This document shows, piece after piece, positions 6,088-13,113 of a stretch of 16,168 bases of DNA; the first letter of the stretch is position 1, and each line of letters starts with the position of its first letter. The stretch covers positions 1 through 16,168 of the forward strand of contig CAYOHP010000146.1 in assembly GCA_964403795.1 (NCBI GenBank). Direction: 5' to 3'. Below the pieces are notes generated by a model, which was not told the DNA's origin, made no database searches, and saw nothing but the letters and a program-made list of their open reading frames with translations. This stretch comes from CAYOHP01 sp964403795 [NCBI: uncultured bacterium]. Its GTDB lineage: Bacteria > Muiribacteriota > UBA6191 > CAZXTJ01. A program made the position numbers and the translations under genes.

Positions 6088-8127
6088 TTGACCCGCCTCG
6101 AGACCTTCACCATCTCTGTCGGGGACGTCCTGGACGTCGTCGGGCTGGGGGGCCTCGATGGCAGCGACGGGTTCCGGGTGGATGGTCGCGGGGCCGTGGG
6201 GCTCGAATGGTCCGGGATGCGGGTAGCCGGCGTAGGGGACGTGGACGGGGACGGCCTGGCGGACTTCCTGGTCGGTGCGCCCTATGCGGCCGGCGGTGCC
6301 GCCTCGGGCAGTGCCGGCGAGAGCTACCTCGTGTTCGGCTCGTCGACCGGCTTCCCCTCGGCGTTCTCCCTTTCGACCCTGGACGGTTCGAACGGGTTCC
6401 GGTTGAACGGGACCTCGGACGGCGACCTCTCAGGCATGGGGCTCGGCTCGGCTGGCGACTGGAACGGGGATGGGCTCGAGGACTTCCTGATCGGGGCTCC
6501 AGGGTCCGATTCCGGTGGTGCGGAGTCGGGTGCGGCCGTGCTCGTCTTCGGGAGTTCCGGCTTCTCTGCCTCGGCCCTGGACCTCTCCGGTCTGACCGGG
6601 GCCCAGGGAATGCGGATCGAAGCCCTCTCCGCCGGTGACGGTCTGGGACGGGCGGTGGGCCCTGCCGGGGACGTCAACGGCGACGGCCTGGACGACTTGA
6701 TCCTGGGAGCGCCTTCGGGGAACTCCGGGGGTCCGGTGACCGGCGAGGCCTATGTGGTCTTCGGGGTCTCGACGGGTTCCGGTTCGAGCTTGGCGCTCTC
6801 CGACCTGGATGGAACCAATGGTTTCCGCCTCGTCGGTGACGGTGCCGGCTTCGGGAGCGCGGTCGCGGGGATCGGGGACCTCGACGGCGACGGCTATGCA
6901 GACATCGCCATCGGCCGCTCCGGTGGAGGCCAGGGGGCATGGGTGGTCTTCGGCCGGTCCGACTGGACCGCGACCTCCAGCCTCGACGTGACCGCCTTGG
7001 ACGGTACCGATGGTTTCGCCCTGGAGGGAGCGTCGACGGGAGATGCGCTCGGGATCGCAGTGGGCGGTCGGGGCGACTTCAACGGTGACGGGTTCTCCGA
7101 CCTCGTGGTCGGCGCCATGGGGTCCGATCCAGGGGGTGCGGCAGAGGCGGGGTCCGCCTATGTGGTGTTCGGGACGTCGGCATCGTTCGGGTCGAGTCTC
7201 GACCTGGGAACCCTGGACGGCAGCAACGGGTTCCGGATCGACGGAGGCGAGAGCGGCGATCTCGCCGGGTTCTCCGTGGACTTCGCTGGCGATCTCGACG
7301 GCGACGGCTTCGACGATCTCCTGGTCGGTGTGCGAGGCGGGGACGCCGGTGCCGCCGATGCGGGCGAGACCTGGGTCCTCTTCGGGGCCTCGGGCGGCTT
7401 CTCGTCCGCCCTCTCGGTCTTCGATCTCGATGGAAGCAAGGGCCTCCGGATCGACGGGGCATCGGCAGGGGATGCCTCGGGCTACAGCGTGAGCCGTGCC
7501 GGGGATCTCGATGGGGACGGCTTCGGGGATCTCGTCCTCGGAGCGCCCTTCGCCGACGGGGGAGGAACCCAGCTGGGATCGACCTGGGTCCTCTTCGGCG
7601 ACGACTTCCGCGGTCTCCATCCCGGATCCGGCATCACGGTGACGGGTGGACCCGGCGGGGACCTTCTGGTCGGAACGGCAGCCGACGACCTGCTGGACGG
7701 GCTCGGTGGCGGCGAAGACTCGTTCCGTGGGGGAGCCGGCAACGACACTCTCGCACCGGACGACCTTTCCTTCCGGCGAATCGACGGGGGTGCCGGCGAG
7801 GACACCCTGGATCTGGGGGCTCACCTCTTCGCTACAACCCTAGACCTGACCTCGGTCGCGAACGGCCGGATCCACGGGATCGAGAGGATCGATCTCGGAG
7901 GCCCCTTCGGGAACAAACTGGTGCTGACCGCAGCCGATCTGCTCGATCTCTCCGACACCAGCAACACGCTGTTCGTGGACCGTTTCGACTTCGACGTGAC
8001 CTCCGACGTGTTCGTCCAGGGAGGAAGCTGGACCTCGCTCGGGTCGCTCGGCGGCTACGAGGGATACCAGTTCGGGGAGGCGATCCTCTACGTGGAGTCC
8101 ACTCTCGACGTCAGCTTCACCGTCTGA
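6088..8127 (+). CDS. FG-GAP seven-bladed propeller protein with RTX-type calcium repeats
   Basis: A large extracellular, calcium-binding protein. Seven FG-GAP blades recur every 66-73 residues, each with an integrin-like calcium loop DxDGDGxxD or DxNGDGxxD; the loops start at 6238, 6457, 6670, 6877, 7075, 7291 and 7504. Each is preceded by an LDGSNGFR-like strand and followed by a VFG strand. Seven blades make one complete beta-propeller. From about 7640 come degenerate RTX nonapeptides (GGPGGDLLVGTAADDLLDG, GGAGNDTL, GGAGEDTLDLG), then a segment LTAADLLDLSDTSNTLFVD seen in RTX adhesins. No N-terminal signal peptide is visible, consistent with type I secretion. The open frame continues upstream, but there the opposite strand encodes beta-helix sequence. 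The TTG at 6088 is the minimal start, with GGGAGGG too close to be a normal ribosome binding site, so the true start is unresolved. The 3' end overlaps the convergent gene by 40 bases. Confidence 0.78.
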   Translation: MTRLETFTISVGDVLDVVGLGGLDGSDGFRVDGRGAVGLEWSGMRVAGVGDVDGDGLADFLVGAPYAAGGAASGSAGESYLVFGSSTGFPSAFSLSTLDGSNGFRLNGTSDGDLSGMGLGSAGDWNGDGLEDFLIGAPGSDSGGAESGAAVLVFGSSGFSASALDLSGLTGAQGMRIEALSAGDGLGRAVGPAGDVNGDGLDDLILGAPSGNSGGPVTGEAYVVFGVSTGSGSSLALSDLDGTNGFRLVGDGAGFGSAVAGIGDLDGDGYADIAIGRSGGGQGAWVVFGRSDWTATSSLDVTALDGTDGFALEGASTGDALGIAVGGRGDFNGDGFSDLVVGAMGSDPGGAAEAGSAYVVFGTSASFGSSLDLGTLDGSNGFRIDGGESGDLAGFSVDFAGDLDGDGFDDLLVGVRGGDAGAADAGETWVLFGASGGFSSALSVFDLDGSKGLRIDGASAGDASGYSVSRAGDLDGDGFGDLVLGAPFADGGGTQLGSTWVLFGDDFRGLHPGSGITVTGGPGGDLLVGTAADDLLDGLGGGEDSFRGGAGNDTLAPDDLSFRRIDGGAGEDTLDLGAHLFATTLDLTSVANGRIHGIERIDLGGPFGNKLVLTAADLLDLSDTSNTLFVDRFDFDVTSDVFVQGGSWTSLGSLGGYEGYQFGEAILYVESTLDVSFTV

Positions 8128-8645
8128 CCATCGAGGAAGGGTGCGAGCGAGGGTCGCACGCGCCGGAACAGGGCGCCCGCGACCCAGACCTTGAACCCGA
8201 TCCATGGCAGCATGGTGGCGGCTGCGACCAGCGCAGCCCGAGGGGGGTAGCCGCCCAGCCAAATGGTTCCCGCCGTCCCCAGGCCGATGTGGACGAGCTG
8301 GCCGGCGAGGAGGGGGGGAACCAGCCGGTTCCACTCGGTCCCCGGGCGGGCGCGGAAGAGGAGGCTCGTCGCTACCGCCTGGAAGAGGGGTGCGACCAGA
8401 TAGCCGCCGTCGGGACCGAAGAACATCCCGGCCCCCGACCGGAAGCCCGGGAAGACCGGGAGACCGAGGCAGCCGAGCGCCAGGTAGCCCGCGATCGCCA
8501 GGCCTGCCTCCACGGGCGGGAGGAGCAGTCCGATCAGCGAGGCCGGGATCGACTTGGTCGGCAGGCTGGCGGCCATCACGGCCACCAGGAGGCCGGTGTG
8601 GGCCAGGCGGTGCCGCGATCGCCGGGGCGGAGAGGGACTTTCCAT
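8088..8645 (-). CDS. bioY: BioY-like biotin transporter substrate-binding (S) component
   Basis: A 185-residue, very hydrophobic protein starting at ATG 8645 (MESPSPPRR). It contains the BioY signature block: a helix VEAGLAIAGYLALGCLGLPV, then FPGFRSGAGMFFGPDGGYLV, corresponding to the family's GLPVF...G.GLGVLLGPTGGY. Further membrane helices are LVPPLLAGQLVHIGLGTAGT near the middle and AALVAAATMLPWIGFKVWVA at the C-terminus, giving about six in all. BioY binds biotin in the membrane and works alone or with EcfA/EcfT energy-coupling proteins; neither is in the window. The segment before the first block (SLPTKSIPASLIGLLLPP) is shorter than the usual VPxTLQTLxVLLAG strand, so substrate assignment is less certain. 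A TATCAT -10-like box lies ten bases upstream of the start. Confidence 0.78.
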   Translation of the reverse strand: MESPSPPRRSRHRLAHTGLLVAVMAASLPTKSIPASLIGLLLPPVEAGLAIAGYLALGCLGLPVFPGFRSGAGMFFGPDGGYLVAPLFQAVATSLLFRARPGTEWNRLVPPLLAGQLVHIGLGTAGTIWLGGYPPRAALVAAATMLPWIGFKVWVAGALFRRVRPSLAPFLDGQTVKLTSRVDST

Positions 8646-8654
8646 CCGGGTTCC

Positions 8655-8660
8655 ATGATA
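8655..8660 (-). promoter_or_regulatory. Possible -10 box of the bioY-like gene
   Basis: TATCAT on the minus strand matches TATAAT at five of six positions. The predicted transcript start would be only about three bases before the ATG at 8645, giving an almost leaderless message. No convincing -35 box is found 16-18 bases further upstream. Confidence 0.25.
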
Positions 8661-8736
8661 GCGGTGGGTGGGACCGGGGTCGGTGTGCCAGCGCGTGAGA
8701 GTGGAGTCCCGGGGACGGGGATGCGAACCTCGCCCC

Positions 8737-9564
8737 ATGCGAAGGTTCCGGAGCTGGTTGCGAGTCCTCTTCCCGTTGGTCACCTTCGCGCTCGGCGGGG
8801 CGGGACGGGTGGGGGCGTGGAGCGCGGCGACGCACGTGGCGATCGGCGAACGGGTGCTGGCTCGCCTCCGGGTCACGGAGGTCTTCGCACGTCGGGTCGC
8901 CACGCTGCCGGAGGGCGCGCGGGCGGCCTTCCTGGCGGGATGCGTCGCCCCCGACCGCAGGGAGTACGGATGGATCCCGGCCTTCGCCCACGTGGAGCAC
9001 GGGGAGGGCCGACGGCCCGAGGCCCTGGAGGTCATCGGCGAGCTCGAGGCATGGCTTGGCACCAGGAGCCCGGGCCGCCGGGACTGGTGGTTCCATGCCG
9101 GGCGCCTGGTTCACCTGGTCTCGGACCTGGCGCAACCCATGCACACCGCGACCAGTCCGGAGGAGTCCCGGGTCCACTCGGCGTTCGAGACCGCGGTGTC
9201 CCGTGCGGGGAGTCGCGAGCCGGAGCAGCCCTCGCCGGTGGCGACGGCGTCCGGCCCGTCGGTGCTGGCCCAGGAGGGTCGTAGGATCTACCCGCGCCTG
9301 GTGTCGGGATGGAAGGCCAGGGGATGCCGACCGGGTCTGCTCATGGAGAGCCGGACCTGGGTCGGCAGGGCGGAACTCGAGAGCCGGGCGCGGCTCCTGG
9401 CGGTGCTGGAGGGGAGGACCACGGACCTCGGGCGGGAAGCCCGGGTCCTGGTGACGGCCCTGGTGCTGCTCGGCCTGGCCGAGCGGCGTCTCCGAAGCCA
9501 GCCGGAGAGAGGTGCTCGTCCTCCGAGGGGCTGGCTACCGGGAGATCAGGGACCTAGAGGATGA
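8737..9564 (+). CDS. Exported zinc-dependent phospholipase C-like protein
   Basis: From ATG 8737 the 275-residue product has a signal peptide (MRRFRSWLRVLFPLVTFALG, ending AGRVGA) that would leave tryptophan 28 as the first mature residue, the defining feature of the trizinc PLC/S1-P1 nuclease superfamily. Further metal ligands fall at the expected places: H33, D73 and H85 (12 apart, as in bacterial PLC), then H126, D130 and H136 in HLVSDLAQPMH, and H147 and E151 in HSAFE. The HxxxE pair favours phospholipase C over the S1/P1 nucleases, which have HxxxD. All nine ligands appear present, so an active hydrolase in the periplasm or outside the cell is likely; the substrate (phospholipid or nucleic acid) cannot be read. 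The C-terminal third is not recognised. The 3' end overlaps the convergent DNA-binding gene by 11 bases. An upstream in-frame GTG is possible but would bury the signal peptide. Confidence 0.82.
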   Translation: MRRFRSWLRVLFPLVTFALGGAGRVGAWSAATHVAIGERVLARLRVTEVFARRVATLPEGARAAFLAGCVAPDRREYGWIPAFAHVEHGEGRRPEALEVIGELEAWLGTRSPGRRDWWFHAGRLVHLVSDLAQPMHTATSPEESRVHSAFETAVSRAGSREPEQPSPVATASGPSVLAQEGRRIYPRLVSGWKARGCRPGLLMESRTWVGRAELESRARLLAVLEGRTTDLGREARVLVTALVLLGLAERRLRSQPERGARPPRGWLPGDQGPRG

Positions 9565-9769
9565 TGTCCTCGTCCTCGAGCGAAGCGCCGTCGCCGGCCT
9601 CGGAGTGCGATCGCTGCTGGGTACGGAGCCAGCGGACGATCTCCTCCCGGTCGAAACGCACCACCCGGCCGAGCTGGATCACCGGAAGTCCCTGGTCGCG
9701 GAGCCGGTAGACGGTGCTCCGCTTGACCTTCAAAAAGGCCATCAGCTCGGACATGTTCATCAGATGCAT
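9554..9769 (-). CDS. Small excisionase/MerR-type helix-turn-helix DNA-binding protein
   Basis: About 71 residues from ATG 9769 (MHLMNMSELMAFL); ATG 9760 is an alternative start and neither has a strong ribosome binding site. The core is a winged helix-turn-helix of the excisionase/BldC type: SELMAFLKVKRSTVYRLRDQ is the helix-turn-helix, then GLPVIQLGRVVRFDREEIV forms the wing with the family's characteristic [IV]xLGRxVRFDxxEIxxWL pattern, ending WLRTQQ. An acidic tail (GDGASLEDEDIIL) follows. Proteins of this kind are phage/element excisionases or small chromosomal regulators. No integrase, recombinase or attachment site is seen near it, so a regulator is more likely. It is divergent from the assembly ATPase gene (233 bases between starts) and could control it. 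That link is positional only. Confidence 0.8.
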   Translation of the reverse strand: MHLMNMSELMAFLKVKRSTVYRLRDQGLPVIQLGRVVRFDREEIVRWLRTQQRSHSEAGDGASLEDEDIIL

Positions 9770-9944
9770 GCTCGGTCCAATCCACGTCCCCGGCGGAGGT
9801 GCGAGGATCGACCCCGGTTCCGGTGGATCCCGGACCTCTGGGTCGGAGCGGGCGTTTGCCTCATCTCGCAGACATCTTCGGCAGATCCGGGCCGCGACTT
9901 GAAGGGTTCCTGTGCCCGCGAGCGCGCCGGGCGGGCCTGGCACG

Positions 9945-9973
9945 TTGGGGCGCCCCCGGGCCGGTGGTACCCT
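9945..9973 (+). promoter_or_regulatory. Weak candidate promoter of the assembly ATPase gene
   Basis: TTGGGG (9945-9950) and TACCCT (9968-9973) are spaced by 17 bases. Each matches the sigma-70 consensus at only three or so positions. A transcript starting near 9980 would include AGGAG at 9986-9990, twelve bases before the ATG at 10003. This is the best candidate in the divergent region but is not strong. Confidence 0.25.
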
Positions 9974-10002
9974 TCGCCGGCCGGTAGGAGCGCTTTCGAC
10001 CC

Positions 10003-13000
10003 ATGACGCAAGCCGACGGGATGATCGATCCCATCGATCGGGAGGTCGGTCGCTACCTCCTCGAGCACAAGGTGCTCGATCGGGAGAAGATCCAGGAGGC
10101 GGTGGCCTACTCCAAGAAGGAGGGGTGCGGGTTCCGGCGCGCCCTCCTGGCCCTGGACCTGGTCGATCTCGAGTTCCTGCAACGCTTCCTGCCCAAGGAC
10201 GCCGGCGAGGTCCGGCCCGAGGACCTGGCCCGGATCTCCGCCCAGGCTGAGGCCGCCTCCAAGGCGCCCGCGAGGCCGGGGCCGGCTCCCGACATGCCCT
10301 CCGGCGCGGTCCCCGTCCCCAAGGCGAGGAAGGCGGATGCCGGTCCGGGGATGCACATTCCGACCTCGGCGGGGAGCGGGAAGCCCAAGCGCCTCGGCGA
10401 GTACCTGCTCGAGGCGGAGGTCGTGAACGACGCCCAGCTCGAGCAGGCCCTGGATTACGCCAAGGAGAACAACGTCTTCCTGGGAACGGCCCTGGTCAGC
10501 CTGCGGATGCTCGACGAGGAGACCCTCTCGAAGTTCATCATCCGCCAGCGCCAGGACGCCCAGAAGGGGCGCAAGGGAAGGCAGACCAAGCTCGGGGAAA
10601 TCCTGGTCCAGCGCAAGCTGGTCTCGGACGACCAGCTGCAGCAGGCCCTCGAGATGTCGGTCAAGGAAGGCAGGCGGCTCGGGGAGGTCCTGCTCGAGAA
10701 GGGGTTCCTGACCGAGAACGACCTGGCCCTGGCGCTGTCCGAACAGCTCCTGGTCCCGATGGTCAACCTGAAGCGCAACCCTCCGGATCCGGCCGTGGCG
10801 GCCATGGTCTCGAAGAAGCTGGTGCAGAAGCACCGGGCGCTCCCCTACCGCAAGGAAGGCAAGCTCCTCACCATCGCCATGGTCGATCCCCTGAACTTCA
10901 TGGCGATCGACGATTTCAAGGCCATGACCCAGTGCGACGCCCTCCCGGTGATCGTGACCGAGAAGGACTTCAACGAGGCCGTGAAGACCTTCCTCGGGGG
11001 GGAGGAGGAGGAACTCCTCGAGTGGTTCGCAGGCGGGAAGGGCGACGAGGAGTCGTCCAGCGGGGCCGATGCCGAGGCCATCGACCAGGCCCCGATCGTG
11101 AACCTCGTGAACAAGATCCTCGGGCAGGCCTGCAAGAAGTCGGTCTCCGACATCCATGTCGATCCCCGCGAGGACCACATGGTGGTCCGGTTCCGGCTGG
11201 ACGGCGAGCTGAGGGAGCACCTGAAGGCCCCCCTGGAGATGGCTGCGCCGGTGGCCGCCCGCTTCAAGGTCATGGCGAACATGAACGTCGCCGAGACCCG
11301 CCTGCCCCAGGACGGGAAGTTCCGCCTGAAGATCGCCGGCAACGTCGTCGATTTCCGGGTGTCGGTCCTTCCCCTGATCGGCGGCGAGAAGATCGTGCTC
11401 CGGATCCTGGACCAGTCGAAGGCCAAGGTGAAGCTGAAGGAACTGGGACTGGCGCCGCTCCAGTTCAAGTGGTTCACCGACGACGGGATCTTCCGGCCCA
11501 ACGGGATCGTGCTGGTCACCGGCCCCACCGGATCCGGCAAGACCTCGACGCTCTATGCCGGGCTCATGGCCATCGCCAGTCCCAACCTGAACATCCACAC
11601 CGTGGAGGATCCGGTGGAGTTCACGCTCCCGGGCGTGACCCAGGTCCAGACCCACGCCGAGTGGGGCCTCGACTTCGCCGCGGTGCTGAAGAGTTTCCTG
11701 CGCCAGGATCCCGACGTGATCCTGCTCGGCGAGATCCGCGACACCGAGACCGCCCGCATCGCCCTGAAGGCCGCCATGACCGGCCACCTGGTGCTCTCGA
11801 CCCTCCACACCAACGACGCCATCAGCACCATCGACCGGTTCCTCTCCATGGGGATCGACCGGTTCCTGATGGCCACCGCCTTGAAGGTGGTGCTCGCCCA
11901 GAGGCTGGTCAGCAAGGTCTGCGGCCGCTGCGCCAAGGACGACCCCGAGGGTCGGACCAAGCTGCTCGAGCAGGTCGGGTTCCCGCAGTTCCTGCTGGAG
12001 CAGGCCGAGATCGAGAGCGTCGACCAGGTCATGTGCCGCAAGGGCGAGGGTTGCGAGGAGTGCGAGGGGTCGGGCCTGAAGGGCCGGATCGGCATCTTCG
12101 AGGTGATCCGTTTCGACGAGGACATCGCCGAGATGATCGTGAACGGCAACTCCAACAAGGAGGTCTACGACTACTGCCGGACCCAGGGCATGATCTCGCT
12201 CCGGGACGCCGCCCTGATCCGCGCCGCCCAGGGCCTGATCCCTCTGGAGGAGGTCTTCCGGGTCACCGTGCCTCCCCCGTCGGACGAGAGCCGGACCGCC
12301 ATCGGGAACTTCCTCGAGGAGGACCAGGGCGTCGAGTCCCCGGCCGTCGCCCAGAAGGAACTCACCCAGATCCGGGAGGTCCTCGAGGGCCTCGGCGGCC
12401 TGGCCAAGGGCTCTGGCGGCGACTCCGGGGCCAAGGCGGCCGGCAGGATCCTGGAGCTGTTCAAGGAGACCTGGGGAGAGGGCGACCTCACCCGGCCCCA
12501 GGCCAAGCTCGGGATGGAGCGGCTCGGGCACTACCTGAAGTCGTTCGAAGGGTTCTCGGCGACCCCTCGCAAGGCGATCGCCGAGACCGACCTGGCAGCG
12601 CTCGTGAAGGAGCGGATCGTGGACAGGCTTCCGGCCCTGGGCCGGCTCGCCATGCTGCTGAACGAGAAGAAGGTGGACATCGCCTCGATCCAGGTCATGC
12701 CCTCGTTCGACGGTCTCGGCAAGGTGTCGACCGATCCCGGGCTTCTCGGCAACGTCCTCGAGGCCCTGGTGCTGAATGCCCTCCAGGCCATGCCCCAGGG
12801 AGGGCGGATCAAGGTGGTCGGGCGCCGGGCCGGGGATCGGGTCGAGATCCTGGTGGCGGACACCGGTCCCGGCCTGGCCGAGGGGTTGCTGGAGGCAGCC
12901 AAGCAGCCGTTCCACACCACCAGGCCGTACGGCCTGGGACTGGGGATCCCGCTCGCCGAGAAGGTCGCGGGCGTCCTGGGCGGGAGCTTCGAGCTCAGGA

Positions 13001-13053
13001 GCGTGGTCGGCAAGGGCACGGTGGCCACGATCCGGATCCCTGCAGGGGACTAG
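10003..13053 (+). CDS. PilB/GspE-type assembly ATPase with C-terminal GHKL (kinase-like) domain
   Basis: A 1016-residue hexameric-type motor for type IV pilus or type II secretion assembly, acting at the inner membrane. The N-terminus carries three MshEN-like modules: 14-64 (degenerate), 130-182 (RLGEYLLEAEVV) and 196-248 (KLGEILVQRKLV, then RRLGEVLLEKGFLTENDLAL). These are known c-di-GMP-binding folds. The T2SSE core starts near 360 (SDIHVDP 382-388). It has Walker A GPTGSGKT (507-514), Asp box HTVEDPVEF (532-540), Walker B DVILLGEIRD (571-580), His box TGHLVLSTLHTND (593-605) and zinc cysteines C640, C643, C684, C687. A normal family member would end near 765. Here a 130-residue helical linker leads to a GHKL ATP-binding domain (900-1014): N-box VLEALVLNALQAMP (N925), G1 DTGPG (953-957), F-box QPFHTT and G2 GLGLG (977-981). 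No phosphoacceptor His box is seen. One continuous frame spans everything. PilB versus GspE cannot be decided here. Confidence 0.9.
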   Translation: MTQADGMIDPIDREVGRYLLEHKVLDREKIQEAVAYSKKEGCGFRRALLALDLVDLEFLQRFLPKDAGEVRPEDLARISAQAEAASKAPARPGPAPDMPSGAVPVPKARKADAGPGMHIPTSAGSGKPKRLGEYLLEAEVVNDAQLEQALDYAKENNVFLGTALVSLRMLDEETLSKFIIRQRQDAQKGRKGRQTKLGEILVQRKLVSDDQLQQALEMSVKEGRRLGEVLLEKGFLTENDLALALSEQLLVPMVNLKRNPPDPAVAAMVSKKLVQKHRALPYRKEGKLLTIAMVDPLNFMAIDDFKAMTQCDALPVIVTEKDFNEAVKTFLGGEEEELLEWFAGGKGDEESSSGADAEAIDQAPIVNLVNKILGQACKKSVSDIHVDPREDHMVVRFRLDGELREHLKAPLEMAAPVAARFKVMANMNVAETRLPQDGKFRLKIAGNVVDFRVSVLPLIGGEKIVLRILDQSKAKVKLKELGLAPLQFKWFTDDGIFRPNGIVLVTGPTGSGKTSTLYAGLMAIASPNLNIHTVEDPVEFTLPGVTQVQTHAEWGLDFAAVLKSFLRQDPDVILLGEIRDTETARIALKAAMTGHLVLSTLHTNDAISTIDRFLSMGIDRFLMATALKVVLAQRLVSKVCGRCAKDDPEGRTKLLEQVGFPQFLLEQAEIESVDQVMCRKGEGCEECEGSGLKGRIGIFEVIRFDEDIAEMIVNGNSNKEVYDYCRTQGMISLRDAALIRAAQGLIPLEEVFRVTVPPPSDESRTAIGNFLEEDQGVESPAVAQKELTQIREVLEGLGGLAKGSGGDSGAKAAGRILELFKETWGEGDLTRPQAKLGMERLGHYLKSFEGFSATPRKAIAETDLAALVKERIVDRLPALGRLAMLLNEKKVDIASIQVMPSFDGLGKVSTDPGLLGNVLEALVLNALQAMPQGGRIKVVGRRAGDRVEILVADTGPGLAEGLLEAAKQPFHTTRPYGLGLGIPLAEKVAGVLGGSFELRSVVGKGTVATIRIPAGD

Positions 13054-13078
13054 CTCGGGGGCCTCGGCTCGGGGACGT

Positions 13079-13098
13079 CCGCCCCGCCGCCGGGGCGG
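13079..13098. terminator. Hairpin between convergent genes
   Basis: CCGCCCCG pairs perfectly with CGGGGCGG around CCGC. It lies in the 60-base gap between the assembly ATPase stop and the convergent TPR-gene stop, where a bidirectional terminator would be expected. There is no T-run on either strand. Confidence 0.45.
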
Positions 13099-13113
13099 GA
13101 CATCCTCACGCGA

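Noticed and set aside
9554-9769. Mobile-element boundary marked by an excisionase gene
   Set aside because: No integrase, tRNA gene, direct repeats or composition change nearby; the fold is also common in chromosomal regulators.
9938-9944. TGGCACG as a sigma-54 -24 element upstream of the assembly ATPase
   Set aside because: The matching -12 TTGC is missing at the required spacing (the sequence there is GGCG).
9760-12915. Long minus-strand open frame of 1051 codons
   Set aside because: Antisense shadow of the assembly ATPase gene, with LGxLxQxLLG-type low-complexity translation typical of high-GC antisense frames.
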